From positions 136,001-200,000 of the forward strand of contig JAMWET010005068.1 in NCBI GenBank assembly GCA_024036415.1: a DNA stretch of 64,000 nucleotides, read 5' to 3'. The notes under the pieces were generated by a model. That model did no database searches. It was not told the origin of the DNA and saw only the letters and a program-made list of their open reading frames with translations. Below, piece by piece: positions 1-12,950 of this stretch. Every line of letters starts with the position of its first letter. Within the stretch, counting starts at the first letter, position 1. Source of the DNA: Prochilodus magdalenae. Taxonomy: Eukaryota > Chordata > Actinopteri > Characiformes > Prochilodontidae. Both the position numbers and the translations under genes were made by a program.

Positions 1-709
1 TGCTGCTCAGTCCACCGGTGACGACCGCGTCCTCGTGACTGTCCATACGGCCTCCTGGAGACCGACCAAACAGTCCAGTCATTACAGGGCGTAGATGCAG
101 CTCAGCAGAGCGACGGGTGGGGAAACTCCTGCTTGTGCTGTCACGCCGGATGTTCCGCTGGTACGACCGGTGGCAGAGAGTCTCTGAATGCTGGCAGTCT
201 TTAACTGAGAGTCATAGAGTTGAGGCTAATCAATCAGACTGAGAAAGTGACAGGTGTCTATGATAAATGCATCCTGATTGGGTGATTCGTCAAATGAGTG
301 GTGTAAACGGGTTTGGTTTGTGGGTTGGGGGGGATCACTCTTCTCTCAGTGCATAGGCAGCTCATAGAATGAGGTCTGACCTCCTCTACTCCTCCAACAC
401 TGATTATCCTGTGGCGACTGAATTGTCAGGATTGAACATAAAACTCAAATAATATCAAATAATAAATATATTCATCAACATCCTGCTAGGAAAATATCAG
501 GGACCGTCAATGCAGCATTTCAAACAGAACTCCCTCTCCGCGCTCAGTCAGCTCGGGTTTTCACCGGTCACCAAATTAATAATCAGGAAGAGGGGGAGAA
601 ACGGGAGAAAACAAAAAATCTACAACTCGGAAAAACAACACAACTAAGAGCTCTGAAGACTAAATTTGGGAGAGCCGCTATTCAAGAATTCTATACAATT
701 AAATTCTTT
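1..709. other. Flank beyond the mtmr3 3' end, unassigned
   Basis: I recognise no coding exon here. The first 200 bases are moderately GC-rich and could be a fragment of another transcript or an old repeat, but no frame with splice signals matches a family I know. The stretch near 640-760 is AT-rich. A minus-strand AATAAA (plus TTTATT near 727) would fit the end of the mtmr3 transcript, so this part may lie downstream of that gene. Confidence 0.3.
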
Positions 710-906
710 CCTCTTTAAATGCTATATATTTATTTCTTTCTTATATATTATATCATTTGTCTTGCATTATGTTACAAAAGAACGTATTAGTGAAGACGTC
801 GGTAAGTGGCGAATAAGCATGAGTGGGTGTTCGCAAGGGGGGTGGGGGTGGGAGGGATAAACGCATCAAGGAACTGAAGTTATGACACAGCAGATCGTAA
901 AACCAA

Positions 907-922
907 CAGCACCCTCTGGTGG
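907..922 (-). promoter_or_regulatory. CTCF-like motif
   Basis: The minus strand reads CCACCAGAGGGTGCTG, close to the vertebrate CTCF core (CCASYAGRKGGCRS) with one mismatch. It lies in the presumed mtmr3 3' UTR or just beyond. This is a motif match only; occupancy is unknown. Confidence 0.3.
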
Positions 923-1854
923 AGAAACGCTGGCAGCACTGATTTGTCACAAGTAGCCCGTCAGGTAGAGAAGCAGGGGGGTTTGAGGGGATGCAGGTGT
1001 ATCTGTGCACACGTGTCCATTCACCTGCTGCTATCACTTACCAAACAACGACTCAATAAGTGAAAGAAATGAGACTGCGCTGAAACCCCCCGCGAGGGTC
1101 TGTGTGGGCCGAGAATGTTCCAGTCTGACCAACATCAGCATCGACATAGCTTGGACTGCTGCTGTGCAACCTCAGGAAACCTGAAATCCAAATCCCCCCT
1201 CTCTAAAATAAAAAATTGGGGGGAAGGAAGGGGTTTAAACTGGGTCTACAAATTAATTCCGTGGTTGGCTTTAAGACCACCCGTGCGGTTGAGACCTCGA
1301 CCCCTCCCCCCAGCGAATAAGAAAAGAAAACAAGGATAAAGGTGAATCTATGGAGTACCAGGCAGTCTCTGGTAGTGCTTTAGAAAAAGCTTTGTCTATA
1401 GAGAGCAGCACTATATAACACTCAGCAAAGCTAGGAGTAGAACCGAAGCCTCGTCATCTCACTCATGAAGCACCAGACGCCATCAGTCCAAAGTCCAGCA
1501 GTCGGGGGAATAAATCACATCTTAATGAGATGATGACACCGGAAAATCCTACAGACCAAAAAAACAAAGAGGGAGAGAGAGAACATCTTCCAATCCCGAC
1601 CACTCCGTAACAGCCCTCTGCAGCATGGAGTCAGGGAAGCTTTGCTTTCAATACGAGGGAAAAAAAAAAAATAATGGAGAGAAAGAAACCAAACGTCCAG
1701 CGCACTCGCCGTCCGACCTTCACCAACACCTTCAGCAGTTCACTCAATACATGTGCGTTTCATAACTACCAAAGCCAGCGGTCACTCACACAAACGAGCC
1801 ACCCAAAGTGCTTAGAATCTCTGCAGCCACGTCCACCGAGCACGTCCCACCCTA

Positions 1855-2040
1855 TACACACACACACTCACTCACTCACTCTCTCTCACTCACACACACA
1901 CTCACTCACTCACTCACTCACTCACTCACTCACTCACTCACTCACTCACTCACTCACTCACTCACTCACTCACTCACTCACTCACTCACTCACTCACTCA
2001 CTCTCTCTCTCTCTCACGCACACACACACTCGTGTACACT
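1855..2040. repeat. (ACTC)n tetranucleotide microsatellite
   Basis: A nearly pure ACTC run from about 1889 to 2003 is flanked by CA and CT dinucleotide tracts. Its period of four bases keeps several frames free of stops, so apparent Ser/Leu/Thr/His open frames across it are artefacts. Confidence 0.95.
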
Positions 2041-2218
2041 CTCGCACACTCGCGCCATTCCCTTTCAGAGGGGGGAAATGCAAAAAAACCCAAAATATTA
2101 ATAACAACTGGAGCTTCTATCTACTTCCACCAGTCTCTGGAACATTCTACTGGTTGCCCCTCAGTTCCTTAGCAGTTCTCCATGTTCAGGCCATGTGCTG
2201 GGGAGTCCTGTCGGAGGG

Positions 2219-2390
2219 CTAGTTGGAGCTTGCGGTGATGGGTTTATCCAGCTCCAGCTCCAGAGGAGGAGCAGGGGCCTGCAGGCTGCTGTAACACGCC
2301 TTGCACACCCGGCTGGGCTCGAACAGCTGCTGGCTTGGCACGGGGATCTTCTGATCACAACAGCTGGCGCAGAACACGTTTCCACAGTTC
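2219..2390 (-). CDS. mtmr3: mtmr3 last coding exon: second half of FYVE finger and stop
   Basis: The acceptor CCCTACAG precedes the exon. It encodes NCGNVFCASCC, then PSQQLFEPSRVCKACYSSL, supplying the last five zinc-binding cysteines and the RVC motif, and ends in DKPITASSN followed by TAG. The first G completes the arginine codon of RKHHCR begun in the previous exon. The ending closely resembles that of human MTMR3. Confidence 0.95.
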
Positions 2391-5300
2391 CTGTAGGGGG
2401 CGAGAGAGAGAAAGAGAGACCATTAATTAAACTGCGGGGGGAGATAGAGTGAGGGATAGAAGGAGTAGGAGGGCAGAGAGAAAAGCAAAACTGAATCAGA
2501 TCTCGTTCATGCCAAAATCACACCCGCTTTTGCTGCAGCCCACGCCTGGCACGCTCAACGCAACTGACATGTCAATCAAACCAAGAGGGTTTCAGTCACT
2601 GGTCAGGGATGTGCTCTGCAAAACAATGAGGTTAGAGGGCCGCCACGTCCACCAGAGTGAGCATTCAGTCTGCAGCATGGGCAAAACGCGGTACAGCCCC
2701 ATGCAAACTCAAATCAGACAGTCCAGGCTAATTCACCACTAGCGGGGAAGGTGAGGTGCAGAACACGGACAACTCTGAAAGCTGTGTGTATGTGATGTCA
2801 CACAACGAACCAGATCAACAACCATGCGTCCTCTCACAACACGCATGTGCAGACATGCACGTTTCTGCTCGAACGATGCTCACACAAATTCACATGCACT
2901 CTCGCACACCTCCCCAGCGGCTCCTTCAAGACCGTTCACAAATGGTACACAAATAATCCCGATCACAAATAAACATTCATGGAGTGTCGCGGCGAATTTT
3001 GGAAATCGTGTTTGGGTTCCTGTTCTGAAACGCTCCACAGTAAGGGCCGTTACCTGCCCAACAGAAACACACTCACCATGGAGAGAACGGCTGCACCCAG
3101 GGTTCGGGTAGGTCTGACACCGTGAGACATACTGATGATTTAAGTTTCACGCTCGGCTGTGCATGTGACCGAAGTAAGGTGGGCTTTATCTCTGAACCTG
3201 AAAGGGGTATAAGAGGTCATTCTGCTGGGCGTGCTTCCCATTCTGACTCATTCTGTGTCTCAGAGAAGAGTTCAGAAGCAATTCAAGCAGTTGGAAGAGT
3301 TTCAAGGGGTCGCATTGTAGGGCTCCGGGAAGCTGAATGGTCTTATCAGCATACTGCCTGACATACTGGTCGTGTGGATACTACCATAGTGCACTGTGTC
3401 CAGCAGTGGATAGATGGCGGCACACACCAGCGACATTGAGGGGTTGGAAGACCTACTTGAACCACAGAGACAGAACCGACGGACTGTCCTATATGCACAG
3501 AGTGATCCAACACTCTTAATTGCGCACCATTGGCAGACGGCTGCACCACGCAGGACTACATGCACACAGACCGTTACCACGACTGTCCTTAACACCACGT
3601 CACCGTCACCAAAGACTGCGGTGGTGTCGTACCAGACTGTCATGGAGTGACTCAGAATGGCAGCGGGTCATCTTCAGTGACGAGTCCCGCTTTAGTCTTG
3701 GTGGAGACGCCCAACGAATCCGTGTGTGGAGGCACCGTGGTCAGCACCAAGATGGACAGTTTGGTGTCACACGTCCAGAAGGCCTGGTGTTCCTCCACCT
3801 CCACCCCTACCGCACCATCTGCAGGAACTGTGTGAGGATGTTCAAGCGGCATGGGATGGATTATCACAGGACACCATTAGGAACCTCTACAGCTCCATAC
3901 CGAGACGTCTGGCGTGTTGGGTTAGCAAACACGGCGGCCCGACGCCATACTGAGAGACAGACTTCTGTATGTGTAGCTCAATAAATATTGATCATATCAG
4001 TCTAAATTTATCATCAGTTATTGATCCTGGACACCTTTATCTTCCTTCCTCACACACTCACACTCCCACACCTCCTTCTGGGTGCAGCTGTTCTCCTGAT
4101 GATGAGTGTAGAAATGTCTGCTTATTAACTGTGTATTAACTTTTAGCACGTTTCTGTTTCTTTGGCGAGTTGACTGCTGAGGTGCACGAGTATTTAGAAA
4201 GAAATCTGATTCAGTGGTCCAAGCAGTCTCCAGTGCTTACTGGTAATAATTCGATTTATTAATTAATTTATTTTTTGCAGTTATCAGATTATTTGGTACA
4301 TGTAAACGTCTTCTCTGACTAACTCTGCATTGCTGCAGACACCCCGACAATCAGCAGAGCTACTCTCTGACAGGCTTATGTCCGACAACTGAGCTTGAAA
4401 AATCCAGATCCATTCCGCTCTGAACATTTGCAATGGCTGTTTCTGAGAGATCTGGGGTCGCGGCTGCACTGAAAGAGAGAGCTGACTTTAGCTGAATGAA
4501 GGGATGACGGAGAAAGGGGAGGTCTGGCTTTGAAGCAGCGTGTCATTAGAGAGATGGTAAAGAGGGGGTGGGAGATGAGCGTATGGGCGGGAGAGAAAGT
4601 GTTTTGAGTGCGAGTGTCTTTTTCTCACCAGGCCTCCTCCACATGCTCCCTGCCTCTGTGATAGAAAAAGGAAGAGAATGAAAAGCTGCTGCTTAAAGCC
4701 GTTTCGGTCGCTCCAGTCTCCTCAGGGATAGCGAACATCATCAGCTCAAAACGCCGTCACCGTATGCATTCACAGACATTCACAGAGACTGTTCACTGCT
4801 ACTCGGTCATATGGCCAGTCACGCGATGATGGGAGGTACTCTGTTTACATGTTTACCTGATTATTTATTAGTTGGTTTGTTTATTTAGCCAGCTGTGGTC
4901 GATGTCCTTATGCAGACCCAGATGTGCACAAATTTTGCAGATAGTTATTTAGGACTTGGGAGCTCATGTTAAATTCTCTCTGAGCAGGTCCGCCTGCTGA
5001 CCACCCCCAGGTACGTTAAGGCTGGTAAGAAACTCACAGACTCCGTGTTCACACTAGCAGGCGGCAACTTGCTGACGTTGGCCCAATGTGGTCTTTTGTG
5101 GGTGTGTTTGTGGTGTTGTGTGTGGGTGTGTGTACAAGGGCCAAGACCCGCTACCTTCCTCCGCACTTCATTCCTCTACAGACGTACATGTACAAAGACG
5201 CGTCATATAAACTGGGTTTAGAAGAAACAGCGGTTTTGAGCTTCTCCTCCATGTGTACCACCATACTGCGGAGAACTGGAACCAAATGCTGGTAGGACCT

Positions 5301-8300
5301 TAGAGGGACTTTAGACCTCCCCCTGTCTGAGGCCCAATCCCATTTCACTCCTTGCCTCTAATACTTAGCCCTACCACTCCGTTTTGCTCGTTCACGTCTA
5401 GGGGTAGGGTTGTCCCGACCGGTGTTGAGATGTAGGGTTAGGGCGAAGTGTTAGGGCTACATGGTCCTTCAAATAGTGAAAACCACTACTCCTTAAAACT
5501 CAGTTTTAAATGGGAGGGTTACATTTAAAAACAAGGGGTAGGGCTAAAAATATCAAATGGGATTGAGCCTAAGAGTGGTCTAAACATTTTGATGGAGACA
5601 ATAATTCATTTCCATACAGTTCAATAAAATCTTGATCTCTGCAGCCCTGTCGCTTGCCAGATGTCACTAAATCGCGGCTACAAATTGTGCACTCCCACAG
5701 GAAATGACTGGCTGCTCGACGCTCTGCTGCCTGCTAGTGTGAACGTGGGGTTACAGTGTACACCGAGAGGGAGAGAATATCTTATACATTGAACAAGAAG
5801 AAACAGAAAGAAGCTTTCATGCTACTACCTGCAGTGGTGCTTCCTTGTGACCAGCCAAAATCCTCTCTCACAGCCATAACACTGGGCCGCTAGATGATCG
5901 GGGTACCACCGGGTCACCTGCAGCACACACAAACCCAGGTTCAGCTATCTGCACTGCTTCAGTATTTATGTATCTTGGTGTTTATTCAGTCATGCTAAAC
6001 GAGGTGTCTGATCTGGAGACTGCCACTGACATGCAGAAGAGAAGCAACCGGTTCTTTGCTCTCCCCTGAGTGATCTACCTCTGTGTCCTGCTTGTCCACT
6101 TGCTCCCAGCTGGCCTCAGAGAAGAGCTCCGTGCTGCAGCGCGACAGGCAGTTCGGATCGAGATTAAAGTCTGAGTCTGCGATTGAGGTCTGATAACGGG
6201 AGAGAGGAAAGGGTGAACGAGCTGTAGGGAGGAGGGATCACAAGAAGCTGTGCGTATGATGGTGAGGCTGGTTTACAGTTTCCACTGCGGGGCTCGATCG
6301 CTTCAGCGCGCTTTCAGGTTTGTGTTTTGTGTTGCATAAAAAAGGCCAACGTCTCCCAAGGTAGACACTACATGAACCTTAATTGAAGCTTACATCATTA
6401 CAGCAGCAGGAGCACATGATTCACAGACTCCTAACTGAATGTCAAGGCACATTCATGAAAATTTAAATTTACAGTTTGTCAAATTCACTCAAACTTCATG
6501 TGTGTCTTCCACACCTGGCTGCTTCACTGCTCATCCGATCATGCTCTACGGATACATACTGTTTAAGAAGGAGCAGAATAATATACCATAAGAGGAATGA
6601 CTAATACTTTTTGGAAACCTGGAATTCACAGAGAACATACTTTGAAAAAATTAAGACCCCCATACAAATTAAAAAATGGTTACCGGGAATTACCTCTGGA
6701 CCCGCATCTTACCTTTTTGATTATTTGTAAATTATTTAATTATATTTTACTTTTTGGCTAATTATTTTATTTTCGTCCATTTTATTTTTACTGATTTGCT
6801 AATTATTTTATTATATTTTATTTTCATTTTATTATATTTTATTTTCATTTTATTATATTTTATTTTTGTTATTATATTTTATTTTCATTTTATTATATTT
6901 TATTTTTATTTTATTATATTTAATTATTAATTATTTATGTAGTTATTTTTGTATTTATGCCAATTTATTAATTATTTTTATTATATTTAAAATCAATTAA
7001 CTATTTTACATATCCTGCATTTGAACCGCAGTAAGGGTTGGGTGGGGGAAGTTCTAAGTTCTGAAGAAAAATGAGAAAAAACTGCAAATATGTTGGAGCA
7101 GAGGTATCGACGATATTCAGGACTGAACAAGCTATGAGAAGTACCACTGTCTAAATTTGGAACTGTGAAACTGGAAGACAAGAGGGAAATCAAGTAAATC
7201 TGATTTTTCATTGAACACCTGCTCTAACTAGTCTGAGTGGTGTTTCAGGTAGAAGGGAGGTCACGTTATGGATTAAGGAGATCAATTCATCATAAAAATA
7301 GTAACCTGGAAAGTTTCTCAATGTTCAATTATACAAAGTAAGAACACACACTCATCTTCCCCCACAAAGCGCTCACCACTTCATCTCCCAGGTCTCCGTT
7401 GATGCGCAGCATCCCTGCAGCCTGTTGGTTCTCCAGTCGGCTCCACAGCTCCTGCACCTGCCTCTTCAGGGCCTCAACCTCCAGCTGGTGGCCGACCTCG
7501 ATCTGCCGCAGCCGCTGCTGCACGGCGTCCGTGTGCAGAGTGAGGCCGTCGTCATCCAGGTGGTTACGGGCTGAGGGCAGCTCCTGGGGAGGGCTGGTGG
7601 GCGGCCTTATGAGTAGCGCCGAGTGCAGGCAGCGATGGTGCGAGCAGCTCCCCCGTGCATAGAGCTGCCCCGTGAGCGAGCCACAACTGGCCAGGGAAAC
7701 CTGGCGGCTCAGGGGAGCACGGTCCCCATTGGCTCTGGCCCATTGAGGAGTGGAGGCCTCAGGCTCGGAGGAGTCCCCGTTACACACTGGGTGTAGCGTC
7801 TCGGCTGAGGCGGAGGAGGTGGGGAAGGCACAGAGGGACGGCCGCTTGGAGGTGCCGTTTAGAGTCCTGGGAGCACCTTGAGGGTCGGCCTCCGCCTCAG
7901 GGCCGTGGTGTTTGAGGCACGTGGATTCTAATGAGGGTGTGGGTTGTGCAAGTCCAGGCGCTAGACCAAGAGTCTCTGTCCGGACGCCCAGGTCCTCGGT
8001 GAGGGTCTCTGTGGAGCTTTCCAGAAGAGAGAGACGTTTCTCTGCAGCCTGCTCCAGAGTCTCTGAAACGGGCCGACCGGTCTCTTGACTTGGGCCAGGA
8101 GTGTTACCCTTCTCCCCATAGCCATTAGTCATAGTCCTGAGGGTGGTGGAGGGGAAATGAGTGGGGTTGAGAGTGCAGGGAAGGTTTAGAGCCTCCAATG
8201 TAATGCTTTCCGAAACCTCCTCCACCAGCTCATCTGATTCCTGGCTCTCCAGGGCCTTTTGATCGCCCGGGCCATGAGGTAGCTGAGCCTCTGACTGACA

Positions 8301-11300
8301 TGGCTTCTCGTTCACAGCCTCCGAATGGAGTCCATTCAGCTTCGTTTCTTTTGGACTTTCCTCACTATTAGTATCGCTTTCTAGCTGCATCCCGAACCCA
8401 TTGACTACACCATTCCGATCAGTCTCGGCTAAACCAGCATCGGCGCCGTTCCGATTCTCAGCACCACATAGAGCAGAAGTGTTGTTAGCACTGTCTGCTT
8501 TAACGTCTCGCAGGCTGTCTGCGGCAGCCTCCTGAAGAATGTTTTCCATCTGACCGACTGCCACACCCAGCGAGAGCTCTGCTTCCACTCCCTCCCCCAT
8601 CGGCAACCTCACATAGTTCATATCCCGAAAACCCTCCCCTTCCTCGCTTTCCCCATCGAGTGAGGTTCCGTTAAGTTCAGCACCCAGTTGGCCACTGGTC
8701 CTCCCCTCTGGGTCCTGTGGCAAGGTGCCGTCAGATCCCACACCGATATTGAGCTCCAGCGACCTGCGATGGTCCTGCCACTTCTCGTTCAGGCTAGGGT
8801 CACTGGATCGTCTGTTTGGGGGCAGGGAGTTTCCAACTTCACAAGCACTAGGCAAATTATCAAAGGATCGTGTCTTGGGACGCCTGGAGAAGAAAAAGTG
8901 AGGTTCAAATGGAATTGCCACATAGAGACGACCACTCTAAATCTGAGGCTCGGTGGTGGAGTCTCTTAACGAGTTCAAAGTATGTGTAATTAGAACATTT
9001 TAAGATCCTCGTTTAGAAGAGATCCTTTAATTAGCTAATGGAAAAACACTGTTCGCTATGAAATGCCTATGAAAAAACCAGCAACCTCATTAAACAGCTA
9101 ATGAAACGTTTGAACAATGCAGGCATTTTCTAAAACAGCCTCGAAAACAGGTTTTAAAAAAATTCCAGAAGATTTTCAACAGCACTCGTTCACCATATGT
9201 AACCGAGCATGCATGCGCTATGCCAAGAAAAGTGAATCAAACAAACAAAAAAAAAAACCTAGATTGCAAGTGCTACTCCAATTGGAAAACCAATGCCAGT
9301 AGGTGCCTCAGAATGTGTGGGCTGACAGACTCACCTGCCCAGAGGCTGGTCTTCGGGGTTGGCACCGGAGGCGGGGTAAGGAGCGCAGGAGTCGTCGGAA
9401 GGGGTCGTAGGTGAGGAGCTGGGCAGGTACACTGCCGTCCAAAGCATCAGGTTACGCACATGGCACACAGGGTGCAAAACCTGGGCAAGACAGACGGGAC
9501 AAGGAGGAGGCATGAGTTGTGTGTCGAGTGGAATCGTCAACAATTATCTCATTAAAAATGATTTGTGCAGCACAGACACTGCTGAACACGCTGGTTATTA
9601 GAATAAAACACAGCCAAAAAATAAGAGACGTTTGGTTACGGCGGAATCTGGGTCTCTTTTGTTTTCCCTCCACAAAGCTGGAATAAATGCATGTGATCCC
9701 GGGTTAATGTGGCCATCCTCCCCTTCTATTGTTCTCTTACCCAAGTCTGGATGTAGCAATTACAGCCATTAAAATAAGGATGGAATGCATGAGAATGGGA
9801 GAGAGGGGTGTTAGGGAAAGTGCTGTACTTAGATGAAGCTGTTCCCAAATAAATGAGTACATGGAAATCTAGGGACAAAATAAAGGGAACGAAAGTTTAG
9901 ATGGGAAAAATGAAGGGCAGGTGCTGCGAGGACGTACGGTCTCTGAGTGTGAAGAGTACAGCATGTTTCTGAAGGAGCGGTTTGCTGGGCGCAGTTGAGA
10001 CCATACAGAGCAGGTCCTCTCCTGGATGTGTTGGTCCTCTCTCTCCTTCCCGCTGTTACACAAGAACGTGCCAAACAGACACGAGTATGTGTGCTGCACC
10101 AGTTTCACCTGAGCACACGAGACACAGACAAACAATAAGCACTGAAGTCACCTTCGCTGTACGGAGGACGGGCATATTAACGGAATCAAGCTACACGGAT
10201 TTCTGTCAGTGTGTTTTAGAAAAGCCACTTCATGTAAGTCAGAAATGCAATTTGTTCAAGCACCACTAAAGCACAAAGCGGAGCAGACTGCACTCTGCCG
10301 GTAATACACTCATTACCACTTTCAATACTCAGGTCCACTGAAGCTGTAATCGATTACAGCACGACTATCTGCCTTAACTCTAGACGTGGACTGCAATGGC
10401 CCTCACCAGAAAGGCCTCGTTGAACTCGAAAGAGCAGGGGAACTGTCTCTGGAGCTGGTGCACACAGTCCAGCCACTGCAGAAACACCGGACAGCGCTCG
10501 TTCAGATCCTCGGCGTTCTCCCCGTGACCGCAGCGCTCAGCAAACTTATGGCCAAAATCCAGCCAGTCCGTCTCCACCAGAACTTGAAAACCCTGCAGGA
10601 ATACCAAAGTTAAGCTTCATGCTGTTACAACACCAGTTTCAACACCATTCAATCATAAACACACACCTCCTCAAAAAGCACTTTATTAGAATCACCTGTG
10701 CTCATCAAACAAATACCTAATCAGCCAATCGTGGGGCGGCAGCTTTAGGTAATGCTCATGCCAGGAGGGGTTGGGGGGGTGATCTGTGACTTTGATCGTG
10801 GCATGATTGCTGGTGCCAGACGGGCTGGGCTGGTTTGAGTATTTCTGTAACTGCTGATCCCCTGGGATCGTCACAGTACAACTGAATTCACTCAGAACGT
10901 GCACAATAACGGCAACAGAGGTCTGTGTTGAGCAGGAAAGCATAGCAGACTAGCTACAACAGCAAGACAAGGTTGGGTTCCAGTGGGCTCCAGGGGGCAC
11001 AGGCTCACCAAACCAGGCTTAGCTTAGTCTGATGAAACTCGTAGACGTAGAGCTAGGATTTGCCATCAAAAGCATGAATCCATAGATTCAGCCTGCCTTG
11101 TTTCAACAGCCCAGGCTTGTGGAGGTACAATGATGTATGGATGGTTTTACTTTGGCCTATCAAACAATCTATCATCCCTTGGACGTCAGCCGATCTGAGG
11201 AATTGTGGCTGACCCCGTGCGTCACTTCATTAGGCCATCTTCTACTGGCTACTTCCAATATGAAAATGCCAAGCCAATGTCGTCTCCGACTGGGTTTATA

Positions 11301-12857
11301 AACATTGGACAAGGAGTTCAGGGCTCTTCAGTGGTATTCCCGGTCACAGGATCTCAATCCAATGGGACGTCTTTGGGATGTGGCAAATAAGGAGCTTTGT
11401 AAAGAAGTGCACCTGAAACGTCTACAGGAATTCCATGATGTAATTATGTCAAGATGACCCAGAATCTCAAAGGACAGTTGAGCCCGTTTTGACAGGCCTA
11501 ATAAAGTGCTTGATGAGTTTACAGACCATCTACAAAATTAAACGGCTCCTTAATTCACGTCACATACCGTAGGAACCCTGTCAGTTATTGCATGTAAATA
11601 TGATATATGAATAATCATCATTTCCTTTAATGCTCTTACCTCAATCGTACGATAGTAAGGGTCCAGTAGGAGTTTAGACAGGGCCACTATCTGAGGGGTA
11701 CGGTCCCAGCCATCTGAGCAGTGCACCAGCACGGGTCTGTGGTCTCTGTCCACAGCATTGACCACTAGCAGAGATGCTTTCAGCAACAGAGACAAATGCT
11801 GCAGCCACTTGGTGCTCTCCAAAGCGGACAGCCAGCTAAAGACACAACAGAGACTGTCAAAACACAAACAGCAGGGCCGTCCCTACGGGAAGACCACCTT
11901 ATCGGCTGCTAGCCTTCTACAGACAAGCGGCCGGAAAGAGACAACACAGTAATGATAAAGAGCAAAAACACACAAAGCTGGATTACAGAGATTCATTACC
12001 CAAATAAACCAAACCACGTGAGAGGAAGGTAACGCTCACACCCACCCTCTTCATTCATCATCCCACCTGCTGCCATCGGGCAGGAGACTTAAGGTCCCAG
12101 AAGCCAGAAAAACCAGGTACTAAACATCATCCGTGTCCTCTGCTGTGGACATTCTGAATATGGACATCATGAATAACCCCGGACACAGTTCCTGCGGTAC
12201 GCTTTCACGGTGTTTCACGGTAAATACCTGTCTATGTATTAATGTATTCATGTGTCAGCCTGTTAAAGATGCATTTCCACTTTGACTGAATTTAACAGAC
12301 AATAAAGTTTTAGCCTGTCTTATCGTCTCATCCACACACACAGAAACTTTAAGGTGATATTTCTAAATCTCAGTAAAGCCACTGTTGGCGAACTTTAACA
12401 GATCAGGCCTGTTGCCTGGCAACCCAGCACTTTCTCGCTTTTCTGTGTGCCCAGGCAAGAAAAAACCCCCGGAATATGTGTGACAGAACGAGAGAGAGAG
12501 AGCGAGAGAGCAAGAGCAAAAGAGCAAGAGAGCAAGTGTGAGAGAGCGAGAGCAGGAGCACAGAAAGACAGAGAGAGCAAGAGAGAGGGAGCGAGCAAGA
12601 AAAGGATAAAGAGAAAGAGAGAGCAAGCAATTCAATAAGAGAAAGAGCGAGAGTGAGAGTGAGTGAGAGAGAAAGAGTGAGAGTGAGTGTAAGTAAATGT
12701 GAGAGTGAGAAGTGAGTTGTGAGAGAGTTAGTTAGAGAGAGAGAGAGAGAGAGAGTTGTGAGAGAGAGTTAGAGAGAGAGAGAGCGAGAGAGAGAGAGCG
12801 AGAGAGAGAGAGAGAGAGTGTGTGAGTAAATGTGAGAGTGAGAATGAGAGAGTGAGT

Positions 12858-12895
<38 letters not shown>

Positions 12896-12907
12896 GTGAG
12901 AGAGAGT

Positions 12908-12950
<43 letters not shown>

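Larger units (their letters stand above)
710..2218 (-). other. mtmr3: Probable 3' UTR of mtmr3
   Basis: The mtmr3 stop codon ends at 2219 and no further coding exon is seen below it. Minus-strand AATAAA (plus TTTATT) occurs near 727-732 and is a plausible polyadenylation signal, giving a 3' UTR of about 1.5 kb. The UTR would contain the CTCA microsatellite at 1889-2003. The actual cleavage site cannot be fixed without transcripts. Confidence 0.45.

Noticed and set aside
1674..2222. 182-codon and 97-codon frames rich in Ser, Leu, Thr and His
   Set aside because: They span the ACTC microsatellite; the open frames follow from the repeat.
10386..10613. 75-codon plus-strand frame with few gaps
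   Set aside because: It is the antisense shadow of an mtmr3 phosphatase exon.
12363..12638. Leu/Ser-rich frames that look like signal or membrane segments
   Set aside because: They lie in the GA-rich polypurine tract; the complement codes for Leu, Ser and Phe by composition.
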